64,000 nucleotides of DNA from GM7GCV1 sp965221105 (GTDB lineage: Bacteria > Pseudomonadota > Gammaproteobacteria > Pseudomonadales > GM7GCV1). A program made the position numbers and the translations under genes. This document shows, one piece after another, positions 24,520 to 33,612 of the stretch (positions are counted from its first letter, which is position 1; each line of letters starts with the position of its first letter). The notes under the pieces are model-generated. The model was given only the letters and a program-made list of their open reading frames with translations. It ran no database searches and was not told the DNA's origin. The stretch spans positions 1,612,001 through 1,676,000 of the forward strand of contig OZ244871.1 in NCBI GenBank assembly GCA_965221105.1, given 5' to 3'.

Positions 24520-27033
24520 ATGCAACATAATTATTTACACATCATTTTTCGCGGGTTTCTTGCAGTGCTCGCGGTGCTTGTCGGTTTGCCTGCACAGGCG
24601 CAGCAAGTTACGGAACTTGAAGAGATTATAGTGACCGCCAGAAAGGTTGAGGAGAACCTTCGCGAGATTCCGCTTACGGTCACCGCTTTCACCGAGCAGT
24701 CGCTGGAAGAACAGGGCATCGTGTCCCTGGGAGACATCGCTGACAGCACACCCGGACTGGATTTCGCGCAGGCGTTCGGTCGCAACGACTTCCGGCCGGT
24801 CATACGGGGGCAGTCGAATATCCTCGGACGGGCCAATGCCGGCCTGTTTCTGGACGGCATCATTATCGAGGAGGGAATGGCCTCGATTCCCCTGTCCGCC
24901 CTGCAGCGTGTGGAGGTCGTTAAAGGTCCGCAAAGTGCCCTGTACGGACGCTCGACCATGTCCGGTGCGATCAACTACGTGCTGAAGACGGCTGGTGCCG
25001 ACACCCGATCCGAGGCCACGGTGGACATCGGTGGACGCAGCCTGGCGAGGGCAGAGTACCATTTCAGCGGACCGCTGTCCGACAGTGTCGGTGCGGCGAT
25101 AACCCTGGCGCATTATGAACGCGGCGGGGAATACGACAATCACTATCCCGGCAACGCGCTCGGCACACCCGCCTATATGGACGATACCGGCGGCGAGGAG
25201 ACACAGAGCATCACGGGTGTGTTGAGCATAACGCCGAGTGACCGGGTCAGCATTCAGGCACACGCGATGTATGAGCGAACCGACGACGATCAGTACCCCA
25301 TGGAAGTGCTCGACCCGGATATGAACAACTGTTTCCGGGTGACCCCTGGCGGCCGTTCCCAACCGGCACCGCCTGCGGGCACTCCGGAAGCTGAGGCGGG
25401 AACCGTCAACTCCGCCGGCTATAACGGCAGCGGCTATTATTGTGGCCGGGTTGATGTGCCGGATCTGCTCGCGGCCAACGATGGCCGCACCGATATCGAA
25501 ACGCGATTCTTCCCCAATTCGGGGACCGAGCGCGACAGCCTCCGTCTCGGCCTGCGCATTGATGCCGAGATCAGTGACTGGATTACTTTCACTTCCCTGA
25601 CCGGCTACAACGATGTATCCACCTATGCCGCCGTGGATCAGACATTCGGCTTCGGCGACGTCCGCAGGCCTGTGGCGGGTGTGGGATCACCATTCGCGGT
25701 GCAGGGCTTGGGTCCGACTCCGCCCGTTGTCCACAGTCGGGTCGGGTTTATCACCATTGACGACGACGAATTTGACGATTTTTCCCAGGAGTTTAGGCTG
25801 CGTTTCGAGCCGAGCGATACCCTGAATTACCTCCTCGGTGCCTACTACTACAAATCCGACGAGAGTTTCCTGGCACTGAATTCCAGCGATACACGCACGA
25901 CAACATGGATCGACGGTACACCGGTATTCACGCCGTTTAGGTTCGTCCCCCTGCCCGGGCTCTCGACCAGTAGCGAATATGAAGGAGCGCCCTTGCGCGA
26001 TGACGGGTCTGAGTCAGTCACCAGCCAGTCGGTATTCGGTGCGGTTGAGTTCCGCGCTTCGGACTCACTTGTTTTCAGCGCCGAAGCGCGCTGGAACGAG
26101 GACGAGTTCGATTTCGTCAGAGCCGTTGACGGTTCCAGCGTGAGCGGCAGTTTCGATTCCTTTCTGCCGAAACTGGGCGTGCGCTATGAGATGAACGACA
26201 ACACCCTGATCTATTTCAACGTTGCCCGTGGTAACAAGCCCGGCACCCTGAACAACGACCAGGGCGTTCCGGCGCAGGATCTGCTGGTGGACGAGGAGAA
26301 CGCCACCAGTTACGAACTTGGGCTGAAGTCCCTGATGATGGACAATCGCCTCGAAACCAGTCTGGCGATATACAGCATCGACTGGGAGGACCAGCAACTC
26401 ACCGCCACCAGGGCGGCCACGGTGGACGGTCAGGCCCGCACCTTCTCCATTCTGCAGAATGTCGGCGAGTCGGGCATACAGGGGCTGGAACTGGATCTGT
26501 CCTATCGATGGGCTGATTTCTGGACCTCGCGCTTTGCCTACGCCTATACCGACAGTGAGATTGACCGCTTTGTTCAATCCGTCGACGCTGGTGCCGGGGC
26601 TCCTTCCGGTTTCCGCGAAGCTGCGCTGATGTTCGGCTACCAGCTTAGCGGCGACGTTTCCATCTCGGGTGTGGAATTGCCGCAAACATCGAAACGGCAG
26701 TGGGTCTTCAGCAATGTGCTGGAAGGCAGCGCGAGCGCCGACTGGGCATGGTTTCTGCGCGCCGATTACCACTTCAACTCCAGACGCTACGCCCAGGTAT
26801 ACAACCTGGCACACACCGGCGACCGCGAGATCCTCAATCTGCGCGGCGGACTCAGGAGCCGCAGCGTGGACATTGAACTCTGGGTCGATAATGCGCTGGA
26901 CGACGAGACCAGCCCCGCGCTGATACGCTACGTCGCACCTTCCGATCTCAGGTTTAACCCCTTCAACCGGGCGATCGGTGTAACCCTGCCCGAAAAGCGG
27001 CGCGCCGGAGTGACCCTGCGTTACCGCTTCTGA
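24520..27033 (+). CDS. TonB-dependent outer-membrane receptor
   Basis: 837 residues: signal peptide ending in GLPAQAQ, then LEEIIVTARKVEENLREIPLTVTAFTEQSLEEQGI, the TonB-box/plug start of the large CirA-like group. The plug block is VEVVKGPQSALYGRSTMSGAINYVLK, and the barrel ends RAGVTLRYRF. It is divergent from the amine oxidase operon and probably imports its substrate. It shares architecture but little sequence with the receptor at 12028-14241. A strong intrinsic terminator follows 51 bases after the stop. Confidence 0.94.
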   Translation: MQHNYLHIIFRGFLAVLAVLVGLPAQAQQVTELEEIIVTARKVEENLREIPLTVTAFTEQSLEEQGIVSLGDIADSTPGLDFAQAFGRNDFRPVIRGQSNILGRANAGLFLDGIIIEEGMASIPLSALQRVEVVKGPQSALYGRSTMSGAINYVLKTAGADTRSEATVDIGGRSLARAEYHFSGPLSDSVGAAITLAHYERGGEYDNHYPGNALGTPAYMDDTGGEETQSITGVLSITPSDRVSIQAHAMYERTDDDQYPMEVLDPDMNNCFRVTPGGRSQPAPPAGTPEAEAGTVNSAGYNGSGYYCGRVDVPDLLAANDGRTDIETRFFPNSGTERDSLRLGLRIDAEISDWITFTSLTGYNDVSTYAAVDQTFGFGDVRRPVAGVGSPFAVQGLGPTPPVVHSRVGFITIDDDEFDDFSQEFRLRFEPSDTLNYLLGAYYYKSDESFLALNSSDTRTTTWIDGTPVFTPFRFVPLPGLSTSSEYEGAPLRDDGSESVTSQSVFGAVEFRASDSLVFSAEARWNEDEFDFVRAVDGSSVSGSFDSFLPKLGVRYEMNDNTLIYFNVARGNKPGTLNNDQGVPAQDLLVDEENATSYELGLKSLMMDNRLETSLAIYSIDWEDQQLTATRAATVDGQARTFSILQNVGESGIQGLELDLSYRWADFWTSRFAYAYTDSEIDRFVQSVDAGAGAPSGFREAALMFGYQLSGDVSISGVELPQTSKRQWVFSNVLEGSASADWAWFLRADYHFNSRRYAQVYNLAHTGDREILNLRGGLRSRSVDIELWVDNALDDETSPALIRYVAPSDLRFNPFNRAIGVTLPEKRRAGVTLRYRF

Positions 27034-27084
27034 AGAAGCTGTTTGCGAGACAACAGCAACCTCTCGCACACTGCACGGAACGAA

Positions 27085-27120
27085 GCGGCACCCGGATCAA
27101 TCCGGGTGCCGCTTTGCTTT
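27085..27120 (+). terminator. Intrinsic terminator after the TonB receptor gene
   Basis: Perfect 12-bp stem GCGGCACCCGGA (27085-27096) and TCCGGGTGCCGC (27101-27112) around a TCAA loop, then TTTGCTTTTG. It ends the rightward receptor transcript before the convergent gene at 27193. Confidence 0.9.
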
Positions 27121-27192
27121 TGTGCGCCAGGCATGGCACGCAGCGAACGTCGGGTGCCAGTGCGTTTCAGATTGGACCATTCCATACCGGAT

Positions 27193-27693
27193 TCATATAT
27201 TCCTTGCATCATAGGCCCAGTGCAGCAGGGCTTGTCGTTGTTTTTTCCTGCACTGAAAGTCGTGCGGTTCACAGTTTTTTCGCACCGCAGAGGCGTGACG
27301 CCGGAACGCTCGCCAGCGCCTGATCTGGCGCTCGTCTTCCAGGGGTGTTCGCCTGCCCATAAAGTATCTGCAGTACCACTGGAACCAGCCGCGCGGATCC
27401 TGGTCGCGAATCCAGCCCTTCTTCCGCCACTCGCTGAGCGGCTGGGACGCATCCACCGAAAAATAGTTCAGATCAACGTTCTTTACATCGCTGACTTTTG
27501 CGCGCGTAAACCAGTGTTCCGGGAACTCATCCCTGCAATCGTTCAGATACTTTCCGCCGAAGACACCGAGTTCAAGCATGTCCTTTGGCGTGAGTTCCGG
27601 GGTAAACAGGGTATCGAAATTTTCGCCCATGGGCTCAACAAGCTCATAGACATATCCGTTCTGCATCCTGTCATGCACCTGAACTTTTTTCAT
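27193..27693 (-). CDS. Conserved hypothetical protein, second gene of the CpcT-like operon
   Basis: 166 residues from ATG 27693 (MKKVQVHDRM), with AGGT 8 bases upstream. Features are ELTPKDMLELGVFGGKYLNDCRDEFPEHWF, SQPLSEWRKKGWIRDQDPRGWFQWYCRYFMGRRTPLEDERQIRRW and the end RHASAVRKNCEPHDFQCRKKQRQALLHWAYDARNI, rich in Trp and Arg. I recognise this as a widespread family in bacteria and some fungi but know no function. It follows the CpcT/CpeT-like gene by 31 bases. A duplicate copy with one adjacent gene end lies at 33119-33612 and is truncated by a transposase. Confidence 0.8.
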   Translation of the reverse strand: MKKVQVHDRMQNGYVYELVEPMGENFDTLFTPELTPKDMLELGVFGGKYLNDCRDEFPEHWFTRAKVSDVKNVDLNYFSVDASQPLSEWRKKGWIRDQDPRGWFQWYCRYFMGRRTPLEDERQIRRWRAFRRHASAVRKNCEPHDFQCRKKQRQALLHWAYDARNI

Positions 27694-27724
27694 GTGCAAT
27701 ACCTGGTTTTCGCAACCCTTGCGG

Positions 27725-28969
27725 TCAGGGCTGCCCGGCATCCGGCACGGGATCCGATACCCTGATCTCGTCTATGAGTGTGCGACGGACGATGCGCCCA
27801 TCGCGCATATATTGCGTCGCCCGCATGCGCACGTCGGGGTCTCCCGGCACGAAGCTGACGACTTCCGAAACCGTCAATCCCGAACCGTCCTTGAATTCCA
27901 TCAGAAACACTGAAGTCTGGCCGGCTTCATCGGCGGCGACAGCCTTAGCCCAACCGTCGACGCGATCATTGAAAAAGCGCAGACGGTCTACATCCCACTT
28001 GCCGTAACTTTCGATGCGCTGTTCTTCACTGCTGTCCGGATTGAGAATGTTGGTCTGGTGATAATCATGTACTTCGCCGTCCGGCAACAGCCGCACGGTG
28101 ATTCTTGAGGGAAGTGTCGAAATGACTTTTCCCTCGTGGTCAACCCGGCGAAACGTGCCTTCCCAGACACCTTCCATTTTTGCGGTCAGCGGACTCCGCC
28201 GCCGCAATTGTGCGCGGGAAATGCGGTCCCCGTTGGCGAGCACGGGCTGGTCGGACAGGCGGTCGAAGCGAAGCCAGGAAAAACCGTCGATTTCACCGCG
28301 AATGGAATGATCAGACAACCTGATGGAGCGGTCGCGGTACCAGAGCCTGTGGCGATCAAGCAGCATGTCGAACTCGGCATAGACGGGGCCGCTTTCCGGA
28401 TGTTCGTAGCGACAGGCTTGGGGGCGCATTCCGCCTTTGAAGCGCGTTTTGTCCGGCTCCCAGCGGAAAAACAGATTGCATTCTGCAACCAGGAAGAAGT
28501 CTTCCCGGCTCATATTTGCCACTCCTTCCGGGGGCATGAAAGGCCGGTCATAGGCTTGCTCCAGCGATGTGAAAAGCTGCTCGACTTCAATTTCTCCGGT
28601 GCTTTCCAGCCATTTCAGCGTCATGACGCGTTGACGATGTGCCAACTTCGGCCGGTCCGTCTTCACTTCTTCAAGAAACAACACAATCTCACCTATGCGC
28701 GGCGCATCGAGCCTATGTACACGCATATCCCGAACGAGTCGCACGGCCTCTGCATAATCCGGCTCCCGGTTCAGCCTTTCGGCCAGGGCCTGGCGTTCAT
28801 TCGAGAAGGCTCCTGTCCAGTAGTTGGCGAATGTCTCAAGCAGAGCAGCTCCCTCCGCGTCATTCGCACTTGAGGCCAGCGGCCAAAATACTGTCAGCAG
28901 CGCTGCCAAGGGGGCGGCTGCACAAAGTTTGAACCTGGTATATTTTGCTTTGTGAGTGTTCTTTTTCAT
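27725..28969 (-). CDS. Exported CpcT/CpeT-family (chromophore lyase-like) protein
   Basis: 414 residues with a signal peptide ending in PLASSA. The N-terminal half resembles CpcT/CpeT (DUF1001): ALLETFANYWTGAFSNERQALAE, HRQRVMTLKW, a Tyr/Arg-rich segment and EPDKTRFKGGMRPQACRYEH. In cyanobacteria these attach bilins to phycobiliprotein cysteines. Here there is no phycobiliprotein and the protein is predicted exported, so a lipocalin-type binding role is more likely. The C-terminal half (GVWEGTFRRVDHEGKVI, IESYGKWDVDRLRFFNDRV, VRMRATQYMRDGRIVRRTLIDEI) looks like a second lipocalin-like barrel. The last codons are duplicated at 33543-33612. Confidence 0.72.
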   Translation of the reverse strand: MKKNTHKAKYTRFKLCAAAPLAALLTVFWPLASSANDAEGAALLETFANYWTGAFSNERQALAERLNREPDYAEAVRLVRDMRVHRLDAPRIGEIVLFLEEVKTDRPKLAHRQRVMTLKWLESTGEIEVEQLFTSLEQAYDRPFMPPEGVANMSREDFFLVAECNLFFRWEPDKTRFKGGMRPQACRYEHPESGPVYAEFDMLLDRHRLWYRDRSIRLSDHSIRGEIDGFSWLRFDRLSDQPVLANGDRISRAQLRRRSPLTAKMEGVWEGTFRRVDHEGKVISTLPSRITVRLLPDGEVHDYHQTNILNPDSSEEQRIESYGKWDVDRLRFFNDRVDGWAKAVAADEAGQTSVFLMEFKDGSGLTVSEVVSFVPGDPDVRMRATQYMRDGRIVRRTLIDEIRVSDPVPDAGQP

Positions 28970-29092
28970 TGGGAATTACCTACTCATGTTGGGAAGTTTT
29001 ACCTGTCACTCCGATTCAGGGGTGGTTCGTGATTCAGGATCAGTTCAGTCCTGACCATCTCTCGCCAGGGCTGCTCCTCATCCACCAGCGGG

Positions 29093-29111
29093 CTGCCTAT
29101 TACACACAAGT
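29093..29111. repeat. Left terminal repeat of a Tn5/IS50-type element
   Basis: CTGCCTATTACACACAAGT matches the IS50 outside end (CTGACTCTTATACACAAGT) at 16 of 19 bases. It overlaps the stop codon of the DUF4338-Tn5-type transposase, so it marks the 3' end of that element. I found no matching complement near 33118, so the other end is missing. Confidence 0.7.
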
Positions 29112-29180
29112 TTTGTCTGAACGTAAATTAGGGTAGAACCGTTCCGGGCAGGTTTCGATGAACACCTCATAAGCCTGGGT
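29100..29180 (-). pseudogene. C-terminal end of the DUF4338-Tn5-type transposase, cut off by IS copy B
   Basis: In the transposase frame this reads TQAYEVFIETCPERFYPNLRSDKTCV and stops at TAA 29100-29102. It rejoins the main part (30827 onward) exactly once the 1646-bp IS copy B and one 8-base duplication are removed. Confidence 0.88.
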
Positions 29181-29184
29181 GTAA

Positions 29185-30648
29185 CTACTCGCCCCCCTTC
29201 TCCTGCTTGATCATTGTGGAGGCGGTGCCGTTGAGTGCGATCTGGATGGCGGTCAGCGGATTGTAGCCCTGGTGGGCCATGGACTGGAGATAGCTGGAGA
29301 TTCGGCAGTGGGCCTCGGCGTGGCGGAGGGTTCGGAAGCAGCCGGAGACCTTCTGCTTGACCTTGGCCATGCGGATATCGCGCTCGGCGCGGGTGTTGGT
29401 GAACGGGGTGTCGGGGTCGCGGGCGAAGCGCAGCACCTCGGTGTCGTACTGGGTCAGCGCCTCGTGGAGGTTCTCGGCGTCGGACTTGGCGATGCGCCCG
29501 CGCTGTCCATCGAGGCGGGCGGGGGTCTTGGGGAGTTCCCGTGTGGCCTGGGTGAGGATGGTTCGGTAGCGCGTGCGCACGGCCGTGAAGGCTGCCTCGT
29601 CGAGGGCCTTGCCCTCATGCGTGCGGACCTTCCGGCAGGTGTCGAGCAGGAGCCTGGCCCGCTTGGCCCAGGCGTACCCGTGGGCGTCCTCGACGAACTT
29701 CAGGTCGCGCAGCAGGTGGGCACCGCACAGCGCGTGGTCACAGTGATCATAGGCGAAGGAGCTGGCCCAGCGGTCGTGGACCAGGACACCACCAGAGCGA
29801 GGGATGACACCCAGGTCGTCGATGGCGGCGCGACCGCGCCTTCGGTGGACGAACTTCACCCTCAGGTCCCCGGCACCGATGCTGTGCACCCAGTGGTTCG
29901 TGCCATCGACGCGCAGGCTGGTCTCGTCGGCGTGCAGGGCGGGCATGGCCAGCAGACAGTCGATGGCTGTGGCTTCCCAGTCGGTCAGCGCCTCGTGCAG
30001 GCGCATCAGCCAGGCCAGCAGGGTCGCCTCGGCCACGGCGCGCCCGGTCAGGGCCTTGGGGGTCTGCGCGGCGCGCTTGAGCGGCACCATCTGGGCAGCC
30101 ATGAGATGCGTGGCGAAAGCCAGGATGCCGTGGCCGTACTGCAGCGGTCCCGGCATATCGTCCGGGAAGGCGCCCCGGCTCTCGGCTCGGCAGCGCGGGC
30201 AGGTCTTGATCTCGGCCTCGACCGTCAACTCGCGGGTCTCGAACAGGATGTCCACCAAGACCCGCCGCTCATGGCCGTGCGGGGCGACATCCCCAAGACC
30301 GCGACCGCAGGCGCGGCATTCGGCGACCGGTGCGGTTCGCGTCTCCACGACCAGGCGGTTGGGCCCGTCCCCGGTGGCGCAGGCCTTCGGCCCCGTGCTC
30401 GTGGCACCGGGGCGCGTGCGGGCGGTCTCGTCGGGCTCCGTCCGGGAGCTTGGCAGCCCGGAGTTGCGCGAACCCTTCGGAGTGTTCTTCTCCATGAACA
30501 CCGCCATCAGCACCTGAAAGAGCATCAGCAGAGCTTCGACCAGGGCGCGGCTCTCGGCGCTCATCGCGCCGTCCGCGCACAGCGTCTCGAAGCGCGCCTT
30601 GAGCGCGTCGAACTCCGAGCGCAGCGACGCCTTGTTGACCGTCGCCAT
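29185..30648 (-). CDS. tnpC: IS66-family transposase (copy B)
   Basis: 487 residues, nearly identical to copy A with the same DDE blocks (ADETSLRVDG, VLVHDRWASSF, NTRAERDIRMAKVKQ). Differences include the linker (SRTEPDE, GPKACATGDGP versus SRTDPDE, GPKTDTAGDGP). The length is full and there is no frameshift, so it may be active. Confidence 0.94.
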   Translation of the reverse strand: MATVNKASLRSEFDALKARFETLCADGAMSAESRALVEALLMLFQVLMAVFMEKNTPKGSRNSGLPSSRTEPDETARTRPGATSTGPKACATGDGPNRLVVETRTAPVAECRACGRGLGDVAPHGHERRVLVDILFETRELTVEAEIKTCPRCRAESRGAFPDDMPGPLQYGHGILAFATHLMAAQMVPLKRAAQTPKALTGRAVAEATLLAWLMRLHEALTDWEATAIDCLLAMPALHADETSLRVDGTNHWVHSIGAGDLRVKFVHRRRGRAAIDDLGVIPRSGGVLVHDRWASSFAYDHCDHALCGAHLLRDLKFVEDAHGYAWAKRARLLLDTCRKVRTHEGKALDEAAFTAVRTRYRTILTQATRELPKTPARLDGQRGRIAKSDAENLHEALTQYDTEVLRFARDPDTPFTNTRAERDIRMAKVKQKVSGCFRTLRHAEAHCRISSYLQSMAHQGYNPLTAIQIALNGTASTMIKQEKGGE

Positions 30649-30651
30649 GGG

Positions 30652-30753
30652 CTACCCGGACCCCACCGCCAAGCGCTCCGCTGGCGGCATCAGCGCGATC
30701 AGCGCCTGACACACCCCCGCTGTCGCCTTGGAACCGAAATATGCGTTACCCAT
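30652..30753 (-). pseudogene. Methylase-derived minigene in IS copy B
   Basis: 33 codons, MGNAYFGSKATAGVCQALIA, then LMPPAERLAVGSG, with the same deletion junction as copies A and C. The stop lies three bases before the tnpC ATG. It keeps the YFGSK start of the methylase but no catalytic motif. Confidence 0.85.
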
Positions 30754-30826
30754 GACCCTGTGCACTCATGAAACGCACACATCATAGTATCGCCTCCCTA
30801 TGACGTCAAGGGGGGCGAGTAGTTAC

Positions 30827-33118
30827 GCCTGGGTATAGGTTTCCAGTATGGTATATCCTCCCCAGAGGATCTTGTGCCCTGGCGGCGGATCGTGCCTGCG
30901 GGACATGTACCCGCCGAGCGTGGCCATAATGAGCATCGCACTGCCCAGAGTCTCCGGCGGTGGCCTGTTCCGCTCCCGTGCGACATCGCGCAGCACCCGG
31001 ATCTCCAGATCGGAGAACAGCACCCCGGCGGGCAGCTCCGGCGTCTCCCGGCCCAGCAGGGTCATGGCCAGCAACCGCCAGGCGACGACGGCCTTGATCG
31101 CGATGGCCCGCTGCAGTCGTTCAACCCGCTGCAGGTTCAAAAACTCGGCCTTGCACCCGGATTTGAGGACACGATGCCAGTCCTCACTCCGCCAGCGCAG
31201 ACGGTAGGCATCAATGATCCGTTCAGCCTCAGCCTGACAGGTGACCGGCAGACTGGTCAGCAGGAACCACTCCAGCGGCTCACTCCCGTCAGCGGGAGGC
31301 CTGGTCTCCTGGACATGCACCATGTTCAGGGTCAGCGAGGCCGAGTCCTCTGCCCTGGGGTTGTGCATCAGCCTGACCGACTGCCAGCGCAGGTCAGCGT
31401 GCGCAGTTCGGGCCATGCGCCCCGTCGATGCCTTCTGGCCGCGAGCCGCACGGCGGTGTGACCTGTGCGTCACCTCGATCTCCAGCCGGGCCCGCACCGG
31501 TGCGGCGCGTATCTGATCGAACAGCTTGTCCTGCCGGGCACCCTGAGAGCGGTTGTGTCGAGCCCGCACGATGCACTCCAGCGCGTCATGCCGCCGACAG
31601 GCATCCAGGATGGCCCAGGCATCCCCCTCCCGGTCCAGAACCGCACTACACTGCACATCCGGGACCTGGTGGGCCAGTTCAGCACTGTCCTGCAGGGCCC
31701 GCAGCCAGCGCCCCGTTCTGAGCCTGCTGTCTGTCCCTGTCTCCGTCTCCGTCTTCTTCTTCTCCGTCTCCGTCTCCGGCCCCGTCCCTGTCTGCTCCAG
31801 TGGCAGGGCATCACAGGCCAGATGCACCACCCCCAGCGGCACCCCGGTCTCGGCCACCGCCAAGGTGCTGTGCAGATGCTGCCCCAGGGTGCCCTCGCTG
31901 CCCGTGGTCCGACTGATCAGACCGAGACCCTGACAGGCCCCATGGGTCGCGAAGTTCAGGTCGGTGCCGTCCTGCACCAGCAGCACACTCGACTGGCCCG
32001 CCATCCGCGAGAGCGTCTGCTGACGGTGCGTGGCAAGGATGTTGGTCATCGTCAGCTCCGAGCCGGCCGGCTGTTCCAGCATGCGATAGAAGCCAGCCAC
32101 CGCCGCTGCATCACCCTGTGCAGCCGCCGGAAAGGAGGCACCGGGGGCGGCCGCCATCAGGCGGGCACTGGTCACCAGTCGTCTGCTCACTCGTCGATCT
32201 CCCAGCGGCGCACCGCCCAGTTCCTGCTCCACCCAGTCAGGCCCGTCCAGGCCAGCGGCACAGTCCTGTGGACGCACCAGAACCGGCCGGACTCCCAGCA
32301 CTGTCCGCCAGTCCGGCTGCAGAGCCCGGCACCAGATGGTGCGCCTGGGGACCTCGGCACCAGAGGGTGCGAAGCGTCCCCGACCGGCCGTCAGCCCCAC
32401 GCAGGTCCAGCCCGCTGCCCGCAGCGAGACACCAGTATACTGTGTAGCCGTGACACAGGTCTCGACCAGCACCGGACGATAGCCATAGTCGTGCTCATAG
32501 TCATCGGCCAGTCGGCGCAGACACCGGCCCAGGGCCCAGGAGGCCAGAGTGTGACAGGAGACCATGGGCCGGATCAGGAACCGGCTGAGGGTGACGATCA
32601 GGTGACGGGGGCGGGGGTCGTCCGTCCAGCCAATCCAGGTATCGCGGTCCTTGAGGGCATAGGCCGAGGCAGAGAAGCCCAGAGCCCCAAGCCAGCCGCC
32701 GTCGGACCCGATCAGAGAGCGCACCTGGGCTCCGGCGTGGAACACACTGCCCTGGGGATGCTCGCGGGCCATCAGCTCGTTCCAGATGCGATGCTGTGCA
32801 TCATCGCGGACCCGGCACAGATGCAGCCCCGCCACCTGGTCGACCCGCTCCGGCACCCCGACCGGGGCCGGGACCGGTGCCTCCAGACCCCGGGGCCGAC
32901 CCCGGGCACTGTGCGTCTTCTGAACCGGGAGCACCAGATGCCCCGAGTCGTGCAGCTGCGCCAGTGCCGCACTGCAACTGCTCAGGCGCGGTCGCCCGAG
33001 ATGATCATGAACATCATAGTGGGCACAGACCTCGCGGGCCACCTGCTGGCGGCTGGTGAAGTCTCCGGTGTCCAGCAGGTCGCGGAGCCAGGCGAGTCTG
33101 TCCGGCTCGGCCAGGGCT
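30827..33118 (-). pseudogene. DUF4338 (DruA-like) plus Tn5-type transposase fusion, 3' end displaced by IS B, 5' end truncated
   Basis: Over 740 residues in one frame. The N-terminal part resembles DUF4338: DHLGRPRLSSCSAALAQLHDSGHLVLP, WNELMAREHPQGS, IGSDGGWLGALGFSASAYALKDRDTWIGW, RFLIRPMV, RPVLVETCV. The C-terminal part is an IS4/Tn5-type DDE transposase: LGDRRVSRRLV, VLLVQDGTDLNF, VLDREGDAWAILDACRR, then WRSEDWHRVLKSGCKAE with the YREK-type Glu. DUF4338 is also the domain of DruA in Druantia defence systems. Coding runs back to about 33118 without an ATG and then meets the duplicated host gene, so the 5' end was lost. A Glu/Thr/Lys linker (ETETEKKKTETETG) separates parts of the core. Confidence 0.82.
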
Positions 33119-33512
33119 GCCGGAACGCTTGCCAGCGCCTGATCTGGCGCTCGTCTTCCAGGGGTGTTCGCCTACCCATAAAGTATCTGCAGTACCACTG
33201 GAACCAGCCGCGCGGATCCTGGTCGCGAATCCAGCCCTTCTTCTGCCACTCGCTGAGCGGCTGGGACGCGTCCACCGAAAAATAGTTCAGCTCAACGTTT
33301 TTTACATCGCTGATTTTTGCGTGTATAAACCAGTCTTCCGGGAACTCATCCCAGCAATCGTTCAGATACTTTCCGCCGAAGACCCCGAGTTCAAGCATGT
33401 CCTTTGGCGTGAGTTCCGGGGTAAACAGGGTATCGAAATTTTCGCCCATGGGCTCAACAAGCTCATAGGTATATCCGTTCTGCATCCTGTCATGCACCTG
33501 AACTTTTTTCAT
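33119..33512 (-). pseudogene. Truncated duplicate of the hypothetical gene at 27193-27693
   Basis: From ATG 33512 the protein matches the first copy closely (MKKVQVHDRMQNGYTYELVE, LGVFGGKYLNDCWDEFPEDWF, WIRDQDPRGWFQWYCRYFMGRRTPLEDERQIRRWQAF). Identity stops at about 33119, where the Tn5-type transposase sequence begins. The last third, including the RHASAVRKNC and CRKKQRQALLHWAYD blocks, is lost. Confidence 0.85.
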
Positions 33513-33612
33513 GTGCAATACCTGGTTTTCGCAACCCTTGCGGTCAGAGTTGTGCGGCATCCGGCACAGGATCGGATACCTTGATTGTGTCTGTGAGTGT
33601 GCGACGGGCGAA
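33119..33612. repeat. Duplicated segment (second copy of about 27300-27794)
   Basis: This stretch is closely similar to 27300-27794: the hypothetical gene, its 31-base leader and the last codons of the CpcT-like gene (here TIKVSDPVPDAAQL then stop). One side ends at the transposase and the other fades after GTGCGACGGGCGA near 33612. A segmental duplication was later broken by a mobile element. Confidence 0.8.

Larger units (their letters stand above)
29181..30826 (-). mobile_element. IS66-like element, copy B (complete, 1646 bp, methylase deleted)
   Basis: Same length and ends as copy A, in the opposite orientation. The 8-base target duplication GCCTGGGT is at 29173-29180 and 30827-30834. 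It inserted into the 3' end of another transposase gene, making a nested element. It carries a full transposase gene and the methylase-derived minigene. Confidence 0.95.

Noticed and set aside
31465..33285. 606-codon plus-strand frame opposite the Tn5-type transposase
   Set aside because: Antisense of the transposase; Arg/Pro/Gln-rich and it runs across the element boundary into the duplicated gene.
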